Shown here: positions 23,298 to 35,698 of the stretch, piece by piece
How positions within the stretch are numbered: position 1 is the first letter of the stretch
Layout of the letters: the number at the start of each line of letters is the position of its first letter
NCBI GenBank assembly: GCA_002914805.1
Contig: JXTB01000574.1
Span: forward strand, 7,519-71,518
Source of the DNA: Parasponia andersonii
Lineage: Eukaryota; Streptophyta; Magnoliopsida; Rosales; Cannabaceae
Length of the DNA: 64,000 nucleotides
Direction of reading: 5' to 3'
The notes under the pieces: model-generated
Database searches by the model: none
Seen by the model: the letters and a program-made list of their open reading frames with translations, nothing else
Told to the model about the DNA's origin: nothing
Made by a program: the position numbers and the translations under genes

Positions 23298-23823
23298 ATG
23301 AAGAGTTATTTCCTTTTCCTTCTTACCTTTTTCATCACTCTCATATGCCCTCTTCCTCTTCTTCGGAGTTACAAACCCACACAAGTACCACCTCCTTGTT
23401 TCCCTTCTCAACTTGCTTTTCATCCTGCTCGGCAAACCTCTGGTGTTGAGCTTCTATGACCCGGATGTCCGCCGGAGGGAGCTGATGAGGAGGGGGCCGC
23501 GTGCTGATGTGATCTCGTGATGTAGGGAGACATACACGAACGCCATCCGAATCGAGACTACTGCCCCATTTGTTGCCAAACTTTTGATGAAAACGATCAT
23601 CGTCTCATGAGCGCCTTGCAACCATATCGTCCATAGCCTCTGCTCCGAGTGGCTCTTGGATGATCTATTTGCAGATCGAGATCTTCAATGCCCTTTCTGT
23701 AGCACAACACTTGCCCTTCCTCTTGATAAACCAGCTTGGGCACCCGAACAAGATATTCTCTTAGCTTTTCCGGATGACGAAGACGTCGACGACGAGATCA
23801 TTGGTCGACATCGATGGCGCTGA
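23298..23823 (+). pseudogene. RING-H2 finger protein gene, frameshifted
   Basis: Proteins of this type are usually E3 ubiquitin ligases. The ATG at 23298 opens a short hydrophobic leader (MKSYFLFLLTFFITLICPL), a likely membrane anchor. The first Cys pair (CPIC, 23562-23573) is followed by FDENDHRL. The frame then slips by one base before the second half, CNHIVHSLC at 23617, then LQCPFC about 20 residues on, together the C-x-H-x2-H-x2-C...C-x2-C of a RING-H2. The C-terminus is acidic (PDDEDVDDEI), ending at TGA 23821. At least two frame changes are needed across 526 bp (about 175 codons). The codons still look selected, so it is either a young pseudogene or a gene with assembly indels. No intron is needed. 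A similar-sized RING-H2 relic lies at 41405-49280. Confidence 0.72.
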
Positions 23824-25401
23824 GGTTATATATATATATATATATATGCACCTAACCAATAAAAATTTAACATACATATTTTTTTATTATAAAATATAAA
23901 ATATAAATGTTTTAAATCACCCAACGACTAAACAAAATATATATATAAGTAAAAAAAATTATAAAAAAATTATGAGTAAAAAAAAAATTATTATTAGATT
24001 GGTAATATATATATAGCAGTACTGTGGCCTTGTTCTACTATATTTGTGGTAGTAGTACTGACGATGGAGAACTATTTTATGGGTTTCTTCTTGAGATCTG
24101 ATGAGGATATTAAAAAGGTTCAATATATTCCTGTTTACTTTTTCTTTTACTAATGTAATCGTCCTTGTTCTAGCTAGTATAGTGACGAAGAACTCGTGCG
24201 ATCTTTTATTACACAAGTGTCTGGGTTCTTTCAAATCGAAAATACTGCTATTAATTTCGTTCACTCAACTTTCTGGGTTATTCGCCTTAATGTTCTATTT
24301 GTTTGCTAAAAACCAAAATTAACCTTTAAGAAAAAAAAACAAATTTCAGATTATTTTGAATTTCAAATGGAATATTTTGATCAAAAGAATGATCTATCGA
24401 AATAGAAAACCATATGATATCTCTTAATTTACTACCTTAGATGCTTAAGAGAAAATATTTTTTTTATGTTCAAGAGAGTTTGGAAAACATATATATATAT
24501 GTCTATATGTGTACCTATATATATATATATATATATTGGCAATAAAAGAAACAAACAAATTAGAGAAGAGTCAAAGTTATAGATATAGGTCCTAATTAAT
24601 ACGAATCCCGACAAAGAAGAGTCTCTGTAAGATATATCATATATTGGTAGTAATGCGAGTACATGTTGGGTGTAGCTAGGCTCATCTTCCGAATCTTATA
24701 CTTTAAGAACAATAAACCTATCTTAAACAAATGAAAGTAAAACATGGAAATGGGATGAGGGTTTTGGTGAATGAAGGCAAAACATTGGCTTCAAACGATG
24801 GACGACCTTATGCAAGTTATACAATCATTATAAATGTATATATAATATCATGTATCGAGAAAAAGAGATTGATAGCATCGACAACAAGAATTAGCTGGGC
24901 AGAGTGTGTGTGTTTATTTTTTTTTTAATAACGTGAAGTGTATGTATATAGGACTCTTCTTAGCTCAGTCAAATATAACATCCCCGTGTGTCGTATGCAT
25001 AACCCCACTTGCTTCAAGAGTTCAAATTTATATTGATTCCAAAAGCCAAAATATATACATGTTCTTATATAATGTCGCCGTAGCGGAGAAAAAATGCTAA
25101 ACATAGTGGAGCATATATATATATATAGGTTGCCAATCTAATAGATATTTTTTTTTTACTTATGGGTAAATTTTTTTTTTTTTAGCCGTTGGATCACTAT
25201 TAGACGATGATCCAATGACTATAATAAAGTGGATAAAAAGACGTGCATCATTAATACTCTCTCTTATTTTTTACAATAAAAAAATGTGCATACTAAATTT
25301 TTATTTGCTAAATTAATACTTATACATAGGTAAAAAAAAAAAAATTTTATTTGCTAAATTAATACTTATACATAGGTAAAAAAAAATACTTACCGAATTG
25401 G

Positions 25402-25443
<42 letters not shown>

Positions 25444-26017
25444 ACGAACTTGTCCTTTCCTATTGCAAAATGAAGGTTGTCCGAAAACTGGGTGCAAATA
25501 TAAACCATGCGCATGACCTGAAAAAAAAAAAAAACAAAACAAAACGAAAAAAAGAAAAAGGAAACGTGCCGTTTATAGCGTGTGAATGAGAAGGGAGTGC
25601 AATTATTATTTTTTTTTTCATTTACTAGTCAATATATTGAACAATTCGTGTATCGTAAATCCGAGATCAATTGGCTAGGAATTCAGATTCTTAGTTTACT
25701 GAATTAAGCGTTGTAATCTAGCTCGGATTCTCCACAGTAAAAATTTAGGGTACTTCCTAATTATATATACTTATTTACCTTTTTTATATTAGTTTTAGAT
25801 TTTCAGTTAATTTCCTTTTTGTTTTTTGAGTAACCTTCCCAGATTAGATTAGGACTTTAATTCTAGGCTCTTCTATTTCGTTGTCTGGTTTATTTCAGCC
25901 TTATACTTAACTAGTAATAATTTATAATGGCCGAACTATATTCTCAATTTCAGCCCTAGCTTACTCCTTCCTTGTTGCTATGTATACGATATTAGTCTTC
26001 CTATCCTCACAGGCACT
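23824..26017. other. Intergenic, no gene; upstream region of the F-box gene
   Basis: TA runs at 23829-23848, about 24516-24534 and 25406-25441, and a tandem pair of about 55 bp at 25275-25385 (shared core TTTGCTAAATTAATACTTAT). The stretch 25640-25820, just upstream of the F-box gene, resembles 51330-51470 (shared AGATCAATT, GATTCTTA, TTTACTGAATTAAG and TCAGTTAATT patches), i.e. the same F-box promoter region occurs again at 51 kb. Confidence 0.55.
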
Positions 26018-26584
26018 ATGAATTATGAAGTTGATGAATTTATTACAAACACGATGATATCAATACTCATGAGATTGATGGGTATTTTCTCCGCTACAAT
26101 TAAATTACTGTGTTCTTTCTCTGCCGCAATATTGAGATTAGTGGTTAAAAAGAATAAGAGATCATTGATCCAAGGAACTGATTTGTTTATTCCGGAGGAA
26201 ATTATTCTAGAAATACTTTCTAGATTAGACCTCAAGTCCCGTACGCATTTTAAGTGCGTCCGTAAATCTTGGCGATATTTAATTATAGGCCTTGATCCAC
26301 CTTATATTCTTTTTGGTCCACGTAATATTGTCAAGCAGCCAATAATGTTCTCCCATTGTGGGTCTGGTAAGATTTCGACTTTGAGACTACCTGGTCTGTT
26401 GGTGAGTGGTGAAACCTCTTTGGTTGTGGCGGATAGTGATAATGGTGTAGTATGTCTATCTGAATATAGCACCAAAACTACTATCTATTTATGGAATCCT
26501 GCAACTGGAGAGGTTAAGAAACTCCCTTCTCCTAATTATGGCGGAATTTCAACTTTCGACTCGGATCAATTTATGAACCAGTGA
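26018..26584 (+). pseudogene. F-box gene, N-terminal half only
   Basis: F-box proteins select substrates for SCF ubiquitin ligases. The 188-residue frame has a hydrophobic N-terminal segment (residues about 14-45) followed by a clear F-box at about residues 57-100 (IPEEIILEILSRLDLKS, then KCVRKSW). After it comes the start of an F-box-associated domain (GLDPPYILFGP, LWNPATGEVKKLPSP). Plant proteins of this kind usually run to about 350-400 residues; this one stops just after the first repeat of the C-terminal domain, next to transposon-like DNA. It is therefore probably truncated, though expression of the short form cannot be excluded. A C-terminal half of the same family lies at 51602. Confidence 0.8.
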
Positions 26585-27133
26585 AATGATTTGAAAGTGA
26601 TAATAATTTGCAGCCATTTTAAGTAACGCTGTTAGTCCACGACGTCCCTTTTTAAAGGATATTTTTGTAAGTGACGTGAAAACATATTCTAAAGATTTTT
26701 TTCAATTTAGTTAAACTTCATAGATTTCATTTACATTGAAACAAAATTATAATTTTTATCCAATCACACAGTAGACAACACCAAAATCATATCAACCTAT
26801 ATATACATAAGATCCCAAAAGTTCCAACATTAAATACCCTAAAAAGTGTAAAATAAGTTTTGTTACTAAACTACTAAAACTACTAATAACTAGGTCTTAG
26901 AATCAATACAAAACTATATCAACCTATATTCATATGAAGTCCCAAAATTTCTAATACAACTAAGGAAAAACGAATATCTTACCTTGTCAGTTGAGATAAT
27001 CCAATAGCTCCGTAACCCATTCTTCATAAACTACATTTATGTCTTTTTTATGTAGAAATTAAGTGCATGACATTGTAAATTTGAAGAATAAGATTCTCAG
27101 AATATGCAACTTCTTTTTCTTGTTTTGAAATGT
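26585..27133 (-). mobile_element. CACTA-like transposon debris, outer left part
   Basis: No gene. A patch near 26636-26690 (ACGACGTCCC...TTAAA...GTGACGTG) resembles the subterminal repeats at 28030-28400. It continues outward from the left arm of the inverted repeat and abuts the truncated F-box gene. It reads as the further interior of the same element in reverse orientation. Confidence 0.4.
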
Positions 27134-27735
27134 GGTAGAATGTTTATATATACTCTTATACCGAGAAATAATCGAATGCTAGCTTGTTCAATGATTTCAC
27201 TCATGTTTACATACGAAGAAACTACATTCTACATTTGATAGTTGCTTAGGACACTGCATAAGAATAAAAAGTACATATCATATTAAAAAGTATAATCTAT
27301 ATTTGATGGTTGGTCTTTCAATTGATACACATGAATTAGAATGCACATAATAATCTTACTTCATTATTTAACAATAATTAAAGTAATTAATTATCTAAGA
27401 AAGACTCACTCTATCAATGTGAAGTCATTTTCCTCACAAAGGTTCAAGTCTAAGGGATATAGAAATCAAGTATATTTTTTGGGGGGATAAATGAGAAGTA
27501 ACATCCAAGTTATCACAAGCTTCCTTAATGAGCTTTTTGTTATGACCAGCAGTAATCTTTAACAAATTCTCAATAGCAATCTCAAACTAGAAAATATTTA
27601 TCAAATTTAAAATAAATCAAGCAACTCATAGTTATAGTCCCAAACTACAAAAAAATAAAAACACATATCTATCAAATCATATGAACATTAAAAATGATAT
27701 TGAAAAATATTAAAGATTATACAAGATATGTAGAA
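27134..27735 (-). repeat. 602-bp inverted repeat, left arm
   Basis: Reverse complement of 28960-29561 over exactly 602 bp, with only three mismatches found by direct reading. The spacer is 1,224 bp. A transcript across both arms could form a very long hairpin. Confidence 0.93.
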
Positions 27736-27990
27736 TCTAATAATAAATATGTGTGATAAACTAGTTTGAATATATAATCTAATATATCGCACTGTGTGGG
27801 AGAAATGTCACATTGGTTGGCATACCATTATATTATCTATACATTAGTTTGTGCATAAATTTATTTTTTAGACTTTTACAAAAACAGTTATTATACTATC
27901 AAAATTTTTGTTAAACTAAAATATGTTTGGAACTTGGTTAAATTAATATTATTGCATGGTTTGTTATATGATTTGTCGATAAAATTGTAT

Positions 27991-29561
27991 CACTACTACA
28001 AAAGGGGCTATGATATCATCATATTCTATGTCGCTTTGAGAAGTCGTGCGGCATGGAAAAAATGTGGCCTATAATGTCACGGAAAGAGCGATGTAGTACA
28101 ACACTTTGCCTTTTATGTCGTGTTTTTAGTCTTGAGATAGAAAGATGCATGTTTTTAATTTTTAATTTTTTTGTTTTATATAATTTCTTTTTTTATTTTT
28201 TAGATAAGTTTACCATGTTACTTATAAAGCGACATCGTATGTCTACGACGTCACTTAAAAAGCGACGTTATATATATATATATATATTTAATTTGTTTGT
28301 TTTATATAATGTCAGTTTCATTTATTTAATTTTTAAATAAGTTTACCGCGTCACTTTTAAGGGGATTAATGATGTCGCGCAGTGCACAACATCGTATAGG
28401 GTTTTATTTTACTTTTTTATTAGGATTTTTATGCAAATACTATTTCGAATGAGAGTAGTCTTTCCTTCACTTTACAACAGCTGCTGCGCCTCTCTCTATT
28501 TCTACCATAGATTCTGGTGATTTAATATATTTTAAGCTTAAAATATTCAATATTTTTATTAGATTTTGTATAATGTAGCCATAGAATTTGATTTAAATTG
28601 TATATTTTTGCAAAATGTAAAATATTTTAGTTTAGATTTAAGATTTAGGATATTTTTAATTTCTTCCTCTATGATGTGAAACATTTGTTGTTGTAAATTA
28701 AAAATGATTTTTTTTTTTTGCTTTTTATATTTCAGATTTTAAGTCCATTTGACAGCATATATATATATATGTGTGTATTTTTTACATGTTAAATTTAAAG
28801 TTTCATTTTATGTTTAGGTTTTTCTATGTTATACAATTGACATTTCAGATTTTTTTTGGTAATTATTTCATATTTTTTAACGTAAAAGAAAATAAAAAAA
28901 TTAAATATATATTATTGTTTATTTGTTGCAGTTGAAAATTGGAATGATCCTTTGGTGATTTCTACATATCTTGTATAATCTTTAATATTTTTCAATATCA
29001 TTTTTAATGTTCATATGATTTGATAGATATGTGTTTTTATTTTTTTGTAGTTTGGGACTATAACTATGAGTTGCTTGATTTATTTTAAATTTGATAAATA
29101 TTTTCTAGTTTGAGATTGCTATTGAGAATTTGTTAAAGATTACTGCTGGTCATAACAAAAAGCTCATTAAGGAAGCTTGTGATAACTTGGATGTTACTTC
29201 TCATTTATCCCCCCAAAAAATATACTTGATTTCTATATCCCTTAGACTTGAACCTTTGTGAGGAAAATGACCTCACATTGATAGAGTGAGTCTTTCTTAG
29301 ATAATTAATTACTTTAATTATTGTTAAATAATGAAGTAAGATTATTATGTGCATTCTAATTCATGTGTATCAATTGAAAGACCAACCATCAAATATAGAT
29401 AATACTTTTTAACATGATATGTACTTTTTATTCTTATGCAGTGTCCTAAGCAACTATCAAATGTAGAATGTAGTTTCTTCGTATGTAAACATGAGTGAAA
29501 TCATTGAACAAGCTAGCATTCGATTATTTCTCGGTATAAGAGTATATATAAACATTCTACC
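27991..29561 (+). mobile_element. CACTA (En/Spm-like) transposon end, truncated
   Basis: CACTACTACAAAA at 27991 is the canonical plant CACTA terminus. It is followed by many GCGAC / CGTCACTT subterminal motifs in both orientations (28030-28400), where the transposase would bind. No transposase frame is seen. The matching right terminus is absent and the sequence breaks abruptly at 29561, so the element is truncated. The right arm of the inverted repeat lies within it. Confidence 0.65.
28960..29561 (+). repeat. 602-bp inverted repeat, right arm
   Basis: Pairs with 27134-27735 (599 of 602 matches). It begins 970 bp inside the CACTA terminus and ends at a sharp junction with unrelated GC-richer DNA. 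Confidence 0.93.
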
Positions 29562-29790
29562 CCACGGGAAGGGCCCATTTACTAACAATGGCATGAGGCA
29601 GCGGCCAACGGTGGCTCTACTGAGCAAAACACCTAATGGGGGCGTTGTTCCTCAGTGGCTTTGATCCGCTCTTTCATGACACGAAAGGGTGGAGAGAGGT
29701 CAGTCAGGTGTCTTCATCCTCGCGGGCAAGCCCGTTAGCCGGTCTAAGGTCTAGGAGCTGGAGTTTTGGCAGTGCACAGTGTACCGTCCT
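29562..29790. other. GC-rich block of unknown origin
   Basis: About 230 bp of markedly higher GC than its surroundings, starting exactly where the inverted repeat ends. It includes a small CGGGCAAGCCCG hairpin near 29723. No coding frame or RNA gene recognised. Confidence 0.4.
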
Positions 29791-30115
29791 GTAAAGCAAT
29801 TTTGAAGGCCCAACCCAGCCCACAGAGCCAAAGTTCCAGGCCAGACCGGGCTAAATCCGGCCCGGTCTGGTAATTTTTATAAAAAAAACGAAAAATGGTA
29901 AAATAAATAGAAAAATGAATCTTTTTCAATAAAAAATAAAGTTACTAGTTGTATTTTTACTTATTTAGTAAAATAAATAACTAAAATTAATAAGACAAAT
30001 TTTTAAAAATAGAATAATTCAATCAAATAGTAAATAAATAAAAAAAGATGTGTGGGCCACCGGCCCGGCCCGCGGGCCAAGTGAGCGGGCCCAGCCCAAA
30101 ATTTCAGCCCTAGTC
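29791..30115. mobile_element. Possible hAT-like MITE
   Basis: An AT-rich centre is bracketed by GGGCC/GGCCC-rich ends (29800-29870 and 30055-30112). The right end reads, on the minus strand, CAGGGCTGAAATTTTGGGC. Such G/C-rich subterminal ends are typical of plant hAT elements. No matching 8-bp target duplication was found. Confidence 0.3.
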
Positions 30116-30229
30116 TTTAGCTTTCCTAGGTTTGCTGTTCAGTCTTTAGCCTCTGTTTCTCCTCCAAAACTCCATTTTTCTTAAAAAAAATTAATATATA
30201 AACTGTCCTAACTAAAATTCTAACACTCT

Positions 30230-30587
30230 CCTCCTACACGCTCGTACACACTTTTATGGGTCCTAGACCAATTGTAACTCCTCAAAAACATCATTAAATA
30301 TAACAAAACAAGCCCTCTGTGTTTGATAATTCAATCATTGTCATAAAAATCTTTACAACTGGCCAAAATTCCAATATAATTCAATGTTCCACCATTTTTA
30401 ATTTAAATTTAAATCCAATCGTTAGAAAATCACCATAATTCCCTTAAATAAAAAAGGGATTTTGCATTTACTAGTATACAATATATATATTTTTTGATAA
30501 TCTAACTATTGTACAATATTACATACATATATACATAAATATATTATGGGCATAGGCCACATACATTAGCTCTCCCGTGATACAAAC
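30230..30587 (-). repeat. Noncoding repeat, copy B, right half
   Basis: Reverse complement of 18170-18420 (with some extra bases). Directly followed by the LTR element whose target duplication CAAAC is at 30583-30587. Confidence 0.72.
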
Positions 30588-30996
30588 TATTAGGGTCAGA
30601 ATTTGTCAATTCTATTTTAGCTTGTCACATGACATTTTACTATTTATGGAAAGTATGAATATATATTTTGAAAAAGATAATTATTAGATATTAAAGGTAC
30701 CTAACAGATAAGATCAGGTCAAAACCTAAATTGATACCCAAAATTCAAATTAAATAAGTATCTCATTTTGACTATGCTACCTAAAAGATAATTATAATTA
30801 ATTATTAATTATTTATGAAATTTCCTATCTATAAAATACTTCTTATCTTCCTATAAATACGTAGTCTTCTTGTACATATTTTTTTTCTATTCAATCTACA
30901 GATGAATACGTAGTCGTCTTCTACATATTTTTTTTCTATTCAATCTATACACAAATAAGTAATCAATAAATTTAATTGTAAAATTTGACATCTACA
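30588..30996 (+). repeat. 5' LTR of the noncoding element
   Basis: 409 bp, starts TATTAGGGTCAG (the TG has become TA) and ends CTACA. Collinear with the first 300 bases of 40129-40624. A CTATAAATACG patch near 30852 is a TATA candidate. Confidence 0.78.
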
Positions 30997-30999
30997 ATT

Positions 31000-31010
31000 T
31001 GGCGCCCACC
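31000..31010 (+). other. Primer binding site of the noncoding element
   Basis: TGGCGCCCACC, 3 bases after the 5' LTR. Confidence 0.6.
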
Positions 31011-31101
31011 ATGGAGCCATGGTCACTTGTTTCAACAATTTCCCATCACATTGCAAACATGCTGCAATTTGTGCATTGGAACTATGGTAACTGGGTATAA
31101 G

Positions 31102-31523
31102 TGTTGGAAAATAAAACAAACTTTATTATTCACTCAAATACTTTTACAAGAGAAAATTCTCAACTTCACTCTTCAAGCTCACTCACTAGAAGCTATGCTT
31201 CTTTCTCTCTTCTCTTTACTCTTAGAACCTTTGCTTCTTACTTGATGCTTAGAACTCAAATTGGGAGGGGTATTTATACTACATGAGAAACAATGAGAAC
31301 CACACAAATAAATAATTACAAAAATCCTTAAACCACACATATTTTCTTCTACACACTTCTAATTCACATGTAAAAAGCTAATATCTACCTAACACTAGAA
31401 GATTCTAGGTGGAAGGCTTCTTTAATTTGGACTTGGGCTTTTTCTTTTATGAGTTTTGCACTTGGGCTAACTCCAACTTATTGGGCCTCATATTGATGGA
31501 CTTAAACAAGTTTATTTTCAACA
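31102..31523 (-). repeat. 3' LTR of copia element 1
   Basis: 422 bp. Preceded on the minus strand by the AAGGGGGG polypurine tract (31524-31531), which overlaps the pol stop codon. Confidence 0.95.
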
Positions 31524-31529
31524 CCCCCC

Positions 31530-34500
31530 TTAAACTTGTTTTATAATACCAAGTAAATTTCTTAATCTTGTAAAGTCTTCAAACTTGAGTGGCTTGGTGA
31601 AAATATCAGCAATCTGATCATGTGATCTCACATACTCCAATTGTACTTCATTGTTTGCAACACCTTCTCTTATGTAATGATAGCGAGTATTGATATGCTT
31701 ACTTCGGTCATGAAACACTGGATTTTTAGCCAAAGTTATTACTGACTTATTGTCAATACAAATCTCCGTTGGCTCCTTTTGAGGCATGTTTAACTCTTTC
31801 AACAACCTTCTTAGCCAGATTGCATGACTAACACATGACGTAGCAGCTACATACTCAGCTTCGCATGTTGAAAGGGTGACAATCGGTTGTTTCTTAGATA
31901 CCCAGGTGAAGGTAGTTTCTCCCATGAAAAACACAAAACCAGTTGTGCTTTTTCGATCATCAGTATCTCCAGCCCAATCATTATCACTGTAACCAACGAG
32001 TTTGTAATCATTAGAAACTAAATAGAACAAGCCAAGATTGATCGTACCTTTTAGGTAACGGAGAATTCTCTTTGCAGCTTTGAAGTGAGTAGTTGTTGGA
32101 GTTTCCATGTAACGACTCACTAGTCCAGTTGCATAGAGAATATCGGGCCTTGTACATGTCAGGTACCTAAGGCATCCAACAAGGCTCTTAAAAAGTGTTG
32201 GATCCACCTTTTCTGCTTTATCATCCTTGAATAATTTTATTCCACACTCCACCTGTGTACTTATTGGCTTGCAATCATCCATATTGAACTTCTTCAGGAT
32301 CTCCTTTGTATAGCTTTCTTGGGAGATAAAGATGCCTTCTTCCTTTTGCTTGACCTCTATGCCGAGGTAATATGTCATAAGTCCGATGTCTGTCATTTCA
32401 AACTCATGCGTCATTACTCTCTTGAATTCGTCAAACATCCTTGGATTACTTCCAGTGAATATGAGATCATCCACATACAAGCATACGACCAAAATATCTT
32501 CATCTTTAGTCTTAACATAGAGAGCATGTTCATAAGGGCACTTAATGAATCCATTCTCTTGGAAATATTTGTCAACTCGGCTATTCCATGCTCTTGGTGC
32601 TTGCTTTAGACCGTAAAGAGCCTTCTTCAGCTTCAAAACCTTATCTTTATACCCTTTCATCTCATAACCCAATGGTTGTTGGATATAAACCTCTTCTTCA
32701 AGAACTCCATTTAGAAATGCGGACTTTACATCCATCTGATGAATCTTCTATTTGTTCTGAGCAGCAAGAGAAATAATTAGTCTTATAGTTTCCAATCGTG
32801 CAACAGGAGCGAATACCTCGTCGTAGTCAATGCCGGCTCTTTGACTATAGCCTTTCGCGACTAGCCTTGCTTTGTATCTTTCTACCTCTCCATTGGCATT
32901 TTTCTTCACCTTGTACACCCATTTTACACCGATAGCTTTATGACCTTTAGGAAGAGTGGATAGTTCCCAAGTGTCATTCTTCTCTATGGCTTTGACTTCT
33001 TCATCCATCGCATTTCTCCATTTTTCATCTTGTACAGCCTCTTGGAAGTTCACCGGTTCATAATCAGCAAATAGGCAAAATAGAGTGAGGTTTTCAAGTC
33101 TATCAGTCACCTCATATAGATCTTCAAGACTTCTTGTACGTTCTTCATGCCTCTCAGTTAAGAAAGATGGAGGTGAATCTTCATGAGTGGAAGATGTCGG
33201 TGAGAAAGGTGGAGTAATAGTCTCTTGATGCACTTCTCTTGCTTGCTCTACTAGTGTTTCCATATCTTCAAATTGTGGAAAGAAATTGTAGTCAATTGTT
33301 TGAGAGCCAAAGTCTCATTCACCTTCTTCATCGAATATTATATCTCGACTGATGATTACTTTTCCATTGTTAGGATTGTATAACTTATATCCTTTAGAGT
33401 TGGTGTCGTAGCTGATGAAAATGAACCTCTCGCTTTTATCATCAAGCTTGGTTCTATGTTCGTCTGGTACATGCACATGGGCTATGCTTCCAAAGACTCT
33501 CAAGTGAGAGATCCCAGGCTTCCTTTCACTCCATGCTTCTTGTGGTGTCTTTCCCCACACACTTCTTGTTGGATATCGATTGGACAAGTAAACTGCGCAT
33601 GCAACAGCTTCTGCCCATAACTCGTTGGGTAATCTCTTACTTTTCAGCATGCTTCGAGCTATGTTGAGGATGGTCCGGTTCTTCCTTTCTGCCACGCCAT
33701 TTTGTTGAGGGGATCTTGGAACAGTTAAAGGTCGTCGAATTCCATTTGCTTCACAGAATTCTTGGAACTCTTTTGAAGTGAATTCTCCTCCTCTATCAGA
33801 TCTCATGGCTTTGATCTGAAGACTGCTTTCCTTCTCTACAGCAGCCTTGAACTTCTTGAAAGCTTCAAAGACTTATGATTTTTGCTTCAAGAAATAAACC
33901 CAAGTCTTTCTTGAGAAATCATCAATAAAGAGCAAGAAGTAGTTGCTCTTACCGAAAGAACTTGGTTTGATAGGACCGCACACATCTGTATGCACGAGTT
34001 CTAGTGGCTTTTGGGCTCTTGAATTCGACTCTTTTGGAAAGCTTTTCCTGAATTGCTTCCTGAGTAAGCATCCTTCACAAAGTTGATCAGGATGATTGAT
34101 GCATGGCAAGCCTCTCACCATTTCTTTCTTGGACAGTAGCTCTAGTCCTCCAAAGTTGAGATGTCCGAATCTCAAATGCCATAGCCATGATGAATCCTTG
34201 TAACATGCTTTCAGACATTTTGCCATATCATTTTGAATGTTCAATAAGAACATTCTATTTCTTGACATAGGCACCTTAGCAATTAATTTCATATTGCTAT
34301 CTCTTATAGAAAGACTATAATCTTTCAAGTGAATATCATAGTCTTTCTCTAAGAGTTGTCCCAAACTCAAGATGTTTGTTTTCATTGTGGATACAAAATA
34401 AACATTAGAAATAAATTGATGCCCCCTATTTTTAAAGCGGATTTGAATTTTACCTTTTCCTTTTACCGCTACTTTTGATTCATCACCGAAGGAAACACTT

Positions 34501-35606
34501 CCACTGATTAATTCATCAAGCTCTATAAACATTGATCGATGCCCACACATATGATTGCTAGCACCGATATCAAGATACCATGTGTTGTCTTGTCCTCCAT
34601 TGTTGTCTTTATATGCTAGTAGCACGGTGCCATTTTCTTCCATTTTTTCTTTAACGTAATTGACTTTCTCTTCAATTCTGCTATTGGGTATTCTACACTC
34701 TCTAGCATAATGTCCAAACTTGTGACAATTGAAACATTCAACTTGAGACTTCTCAAGCCTTGAGTTCATTCGACCTCTACCACGACCTCTTGTAGAGCTT
34801 TCTCCTCTTTCGAAATTGTTGATATGATAATTGTGGTTGTTGGAATTCCAACCTCGTCCACGACCTCGACTTGTACCACGTCCTTGTCCTCGGGCTTGTC
34901 CTCTACCACGACCACTTTGACTTCTTTCGCTACATTGGCTATCTTCTTTCTCTGTAAGTTGTGTCTTGAGAAGCTGCTCTTTCAAATTTGGCTTCTTCTT
35001 TTTCTTTTCCTCGTGAGCTTGTAAAGAACCCAAGAGTTGTTCTATTGTCATGGCTCCCAAATCTTTAGTTTCTTCGATGACAGTAACAATATTCTCTAAC
35101 TTTGGGTCTAACGATCGAAGAATATTTTCCATAATCGTAACATTTTCAAGTTTCTCACCATTTCTCTTCATTTGATTGGAAATGGTTAGAACTCTGGAAA
35201 AGTAGTCAGAAACTGACTCAGTCTCTGTCATATGTAATAAATCAAACTCTCCTCTTAGAGTTTAAAGGCGGACCATTTTGACCTTTTCTTCTCCCTTGTA
35301 TGAAATTTGAAGCTTCTCCCATGCTTCCTTAGCGGAGGTTGCACTGGAGATTTTCTCAAACCCGTCGTCATCTAAGGCTTGGTAGATGAGGAAGAGAGCT
35401 TTTTTGTCTCTCTTTCTTGAATCTTTTAAACTATCCTTCTGTGTTGAAGATAGTGTTGCCTCATCTCTTGGCTTTTCGTAGCCTTTCTCTACTACTTCCC
35501 AAACATCATGTGCTCCAAGGAGGACTTTCATTTTGATAGTCCAATTATCAAAGTTATTACCTTGAAGTGGTGGAACTTGAAGAGATGCTAAACTGCTGAT
35601 AGTCAT
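31530..35606 (-). pseudogene. gag-pol: gag-pol polyprotein of copia element 1, four stops
   Basis: A single frame of about 1,358 codons from ATG 35606 to TAA 31530, with no frameshift. It is interrupted by only four stop codons, at about 35262, 33873, 33315 and 32748. Domains in order: UBN2-type gag (35606-34900), an Arg/Gly-rich stretch, CCHC knuckle CFNCHKFGHYAREC, protease with D-I-G instead of D-S/T-G (near 34566), integrase with HTD, SDRGGEF and NGVAERKN as catalytic Asp, Asp and Glu contexts, RT with YVDD, and RNase H with STCEAEYVAA and CIDNKS. The end of the frame abuts the polypurine tract. The stops and the protease change make it inactive as it stands. Confidence 0.95.
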
Positions 35607-35698
35607 AACTCTTAACGGAGTGAGTTTTTGGAAATTTCGACTACACAGATAGATCCAGAATGTCGAAAAATCTTAAGATTGACTTGTATATCGACTTG

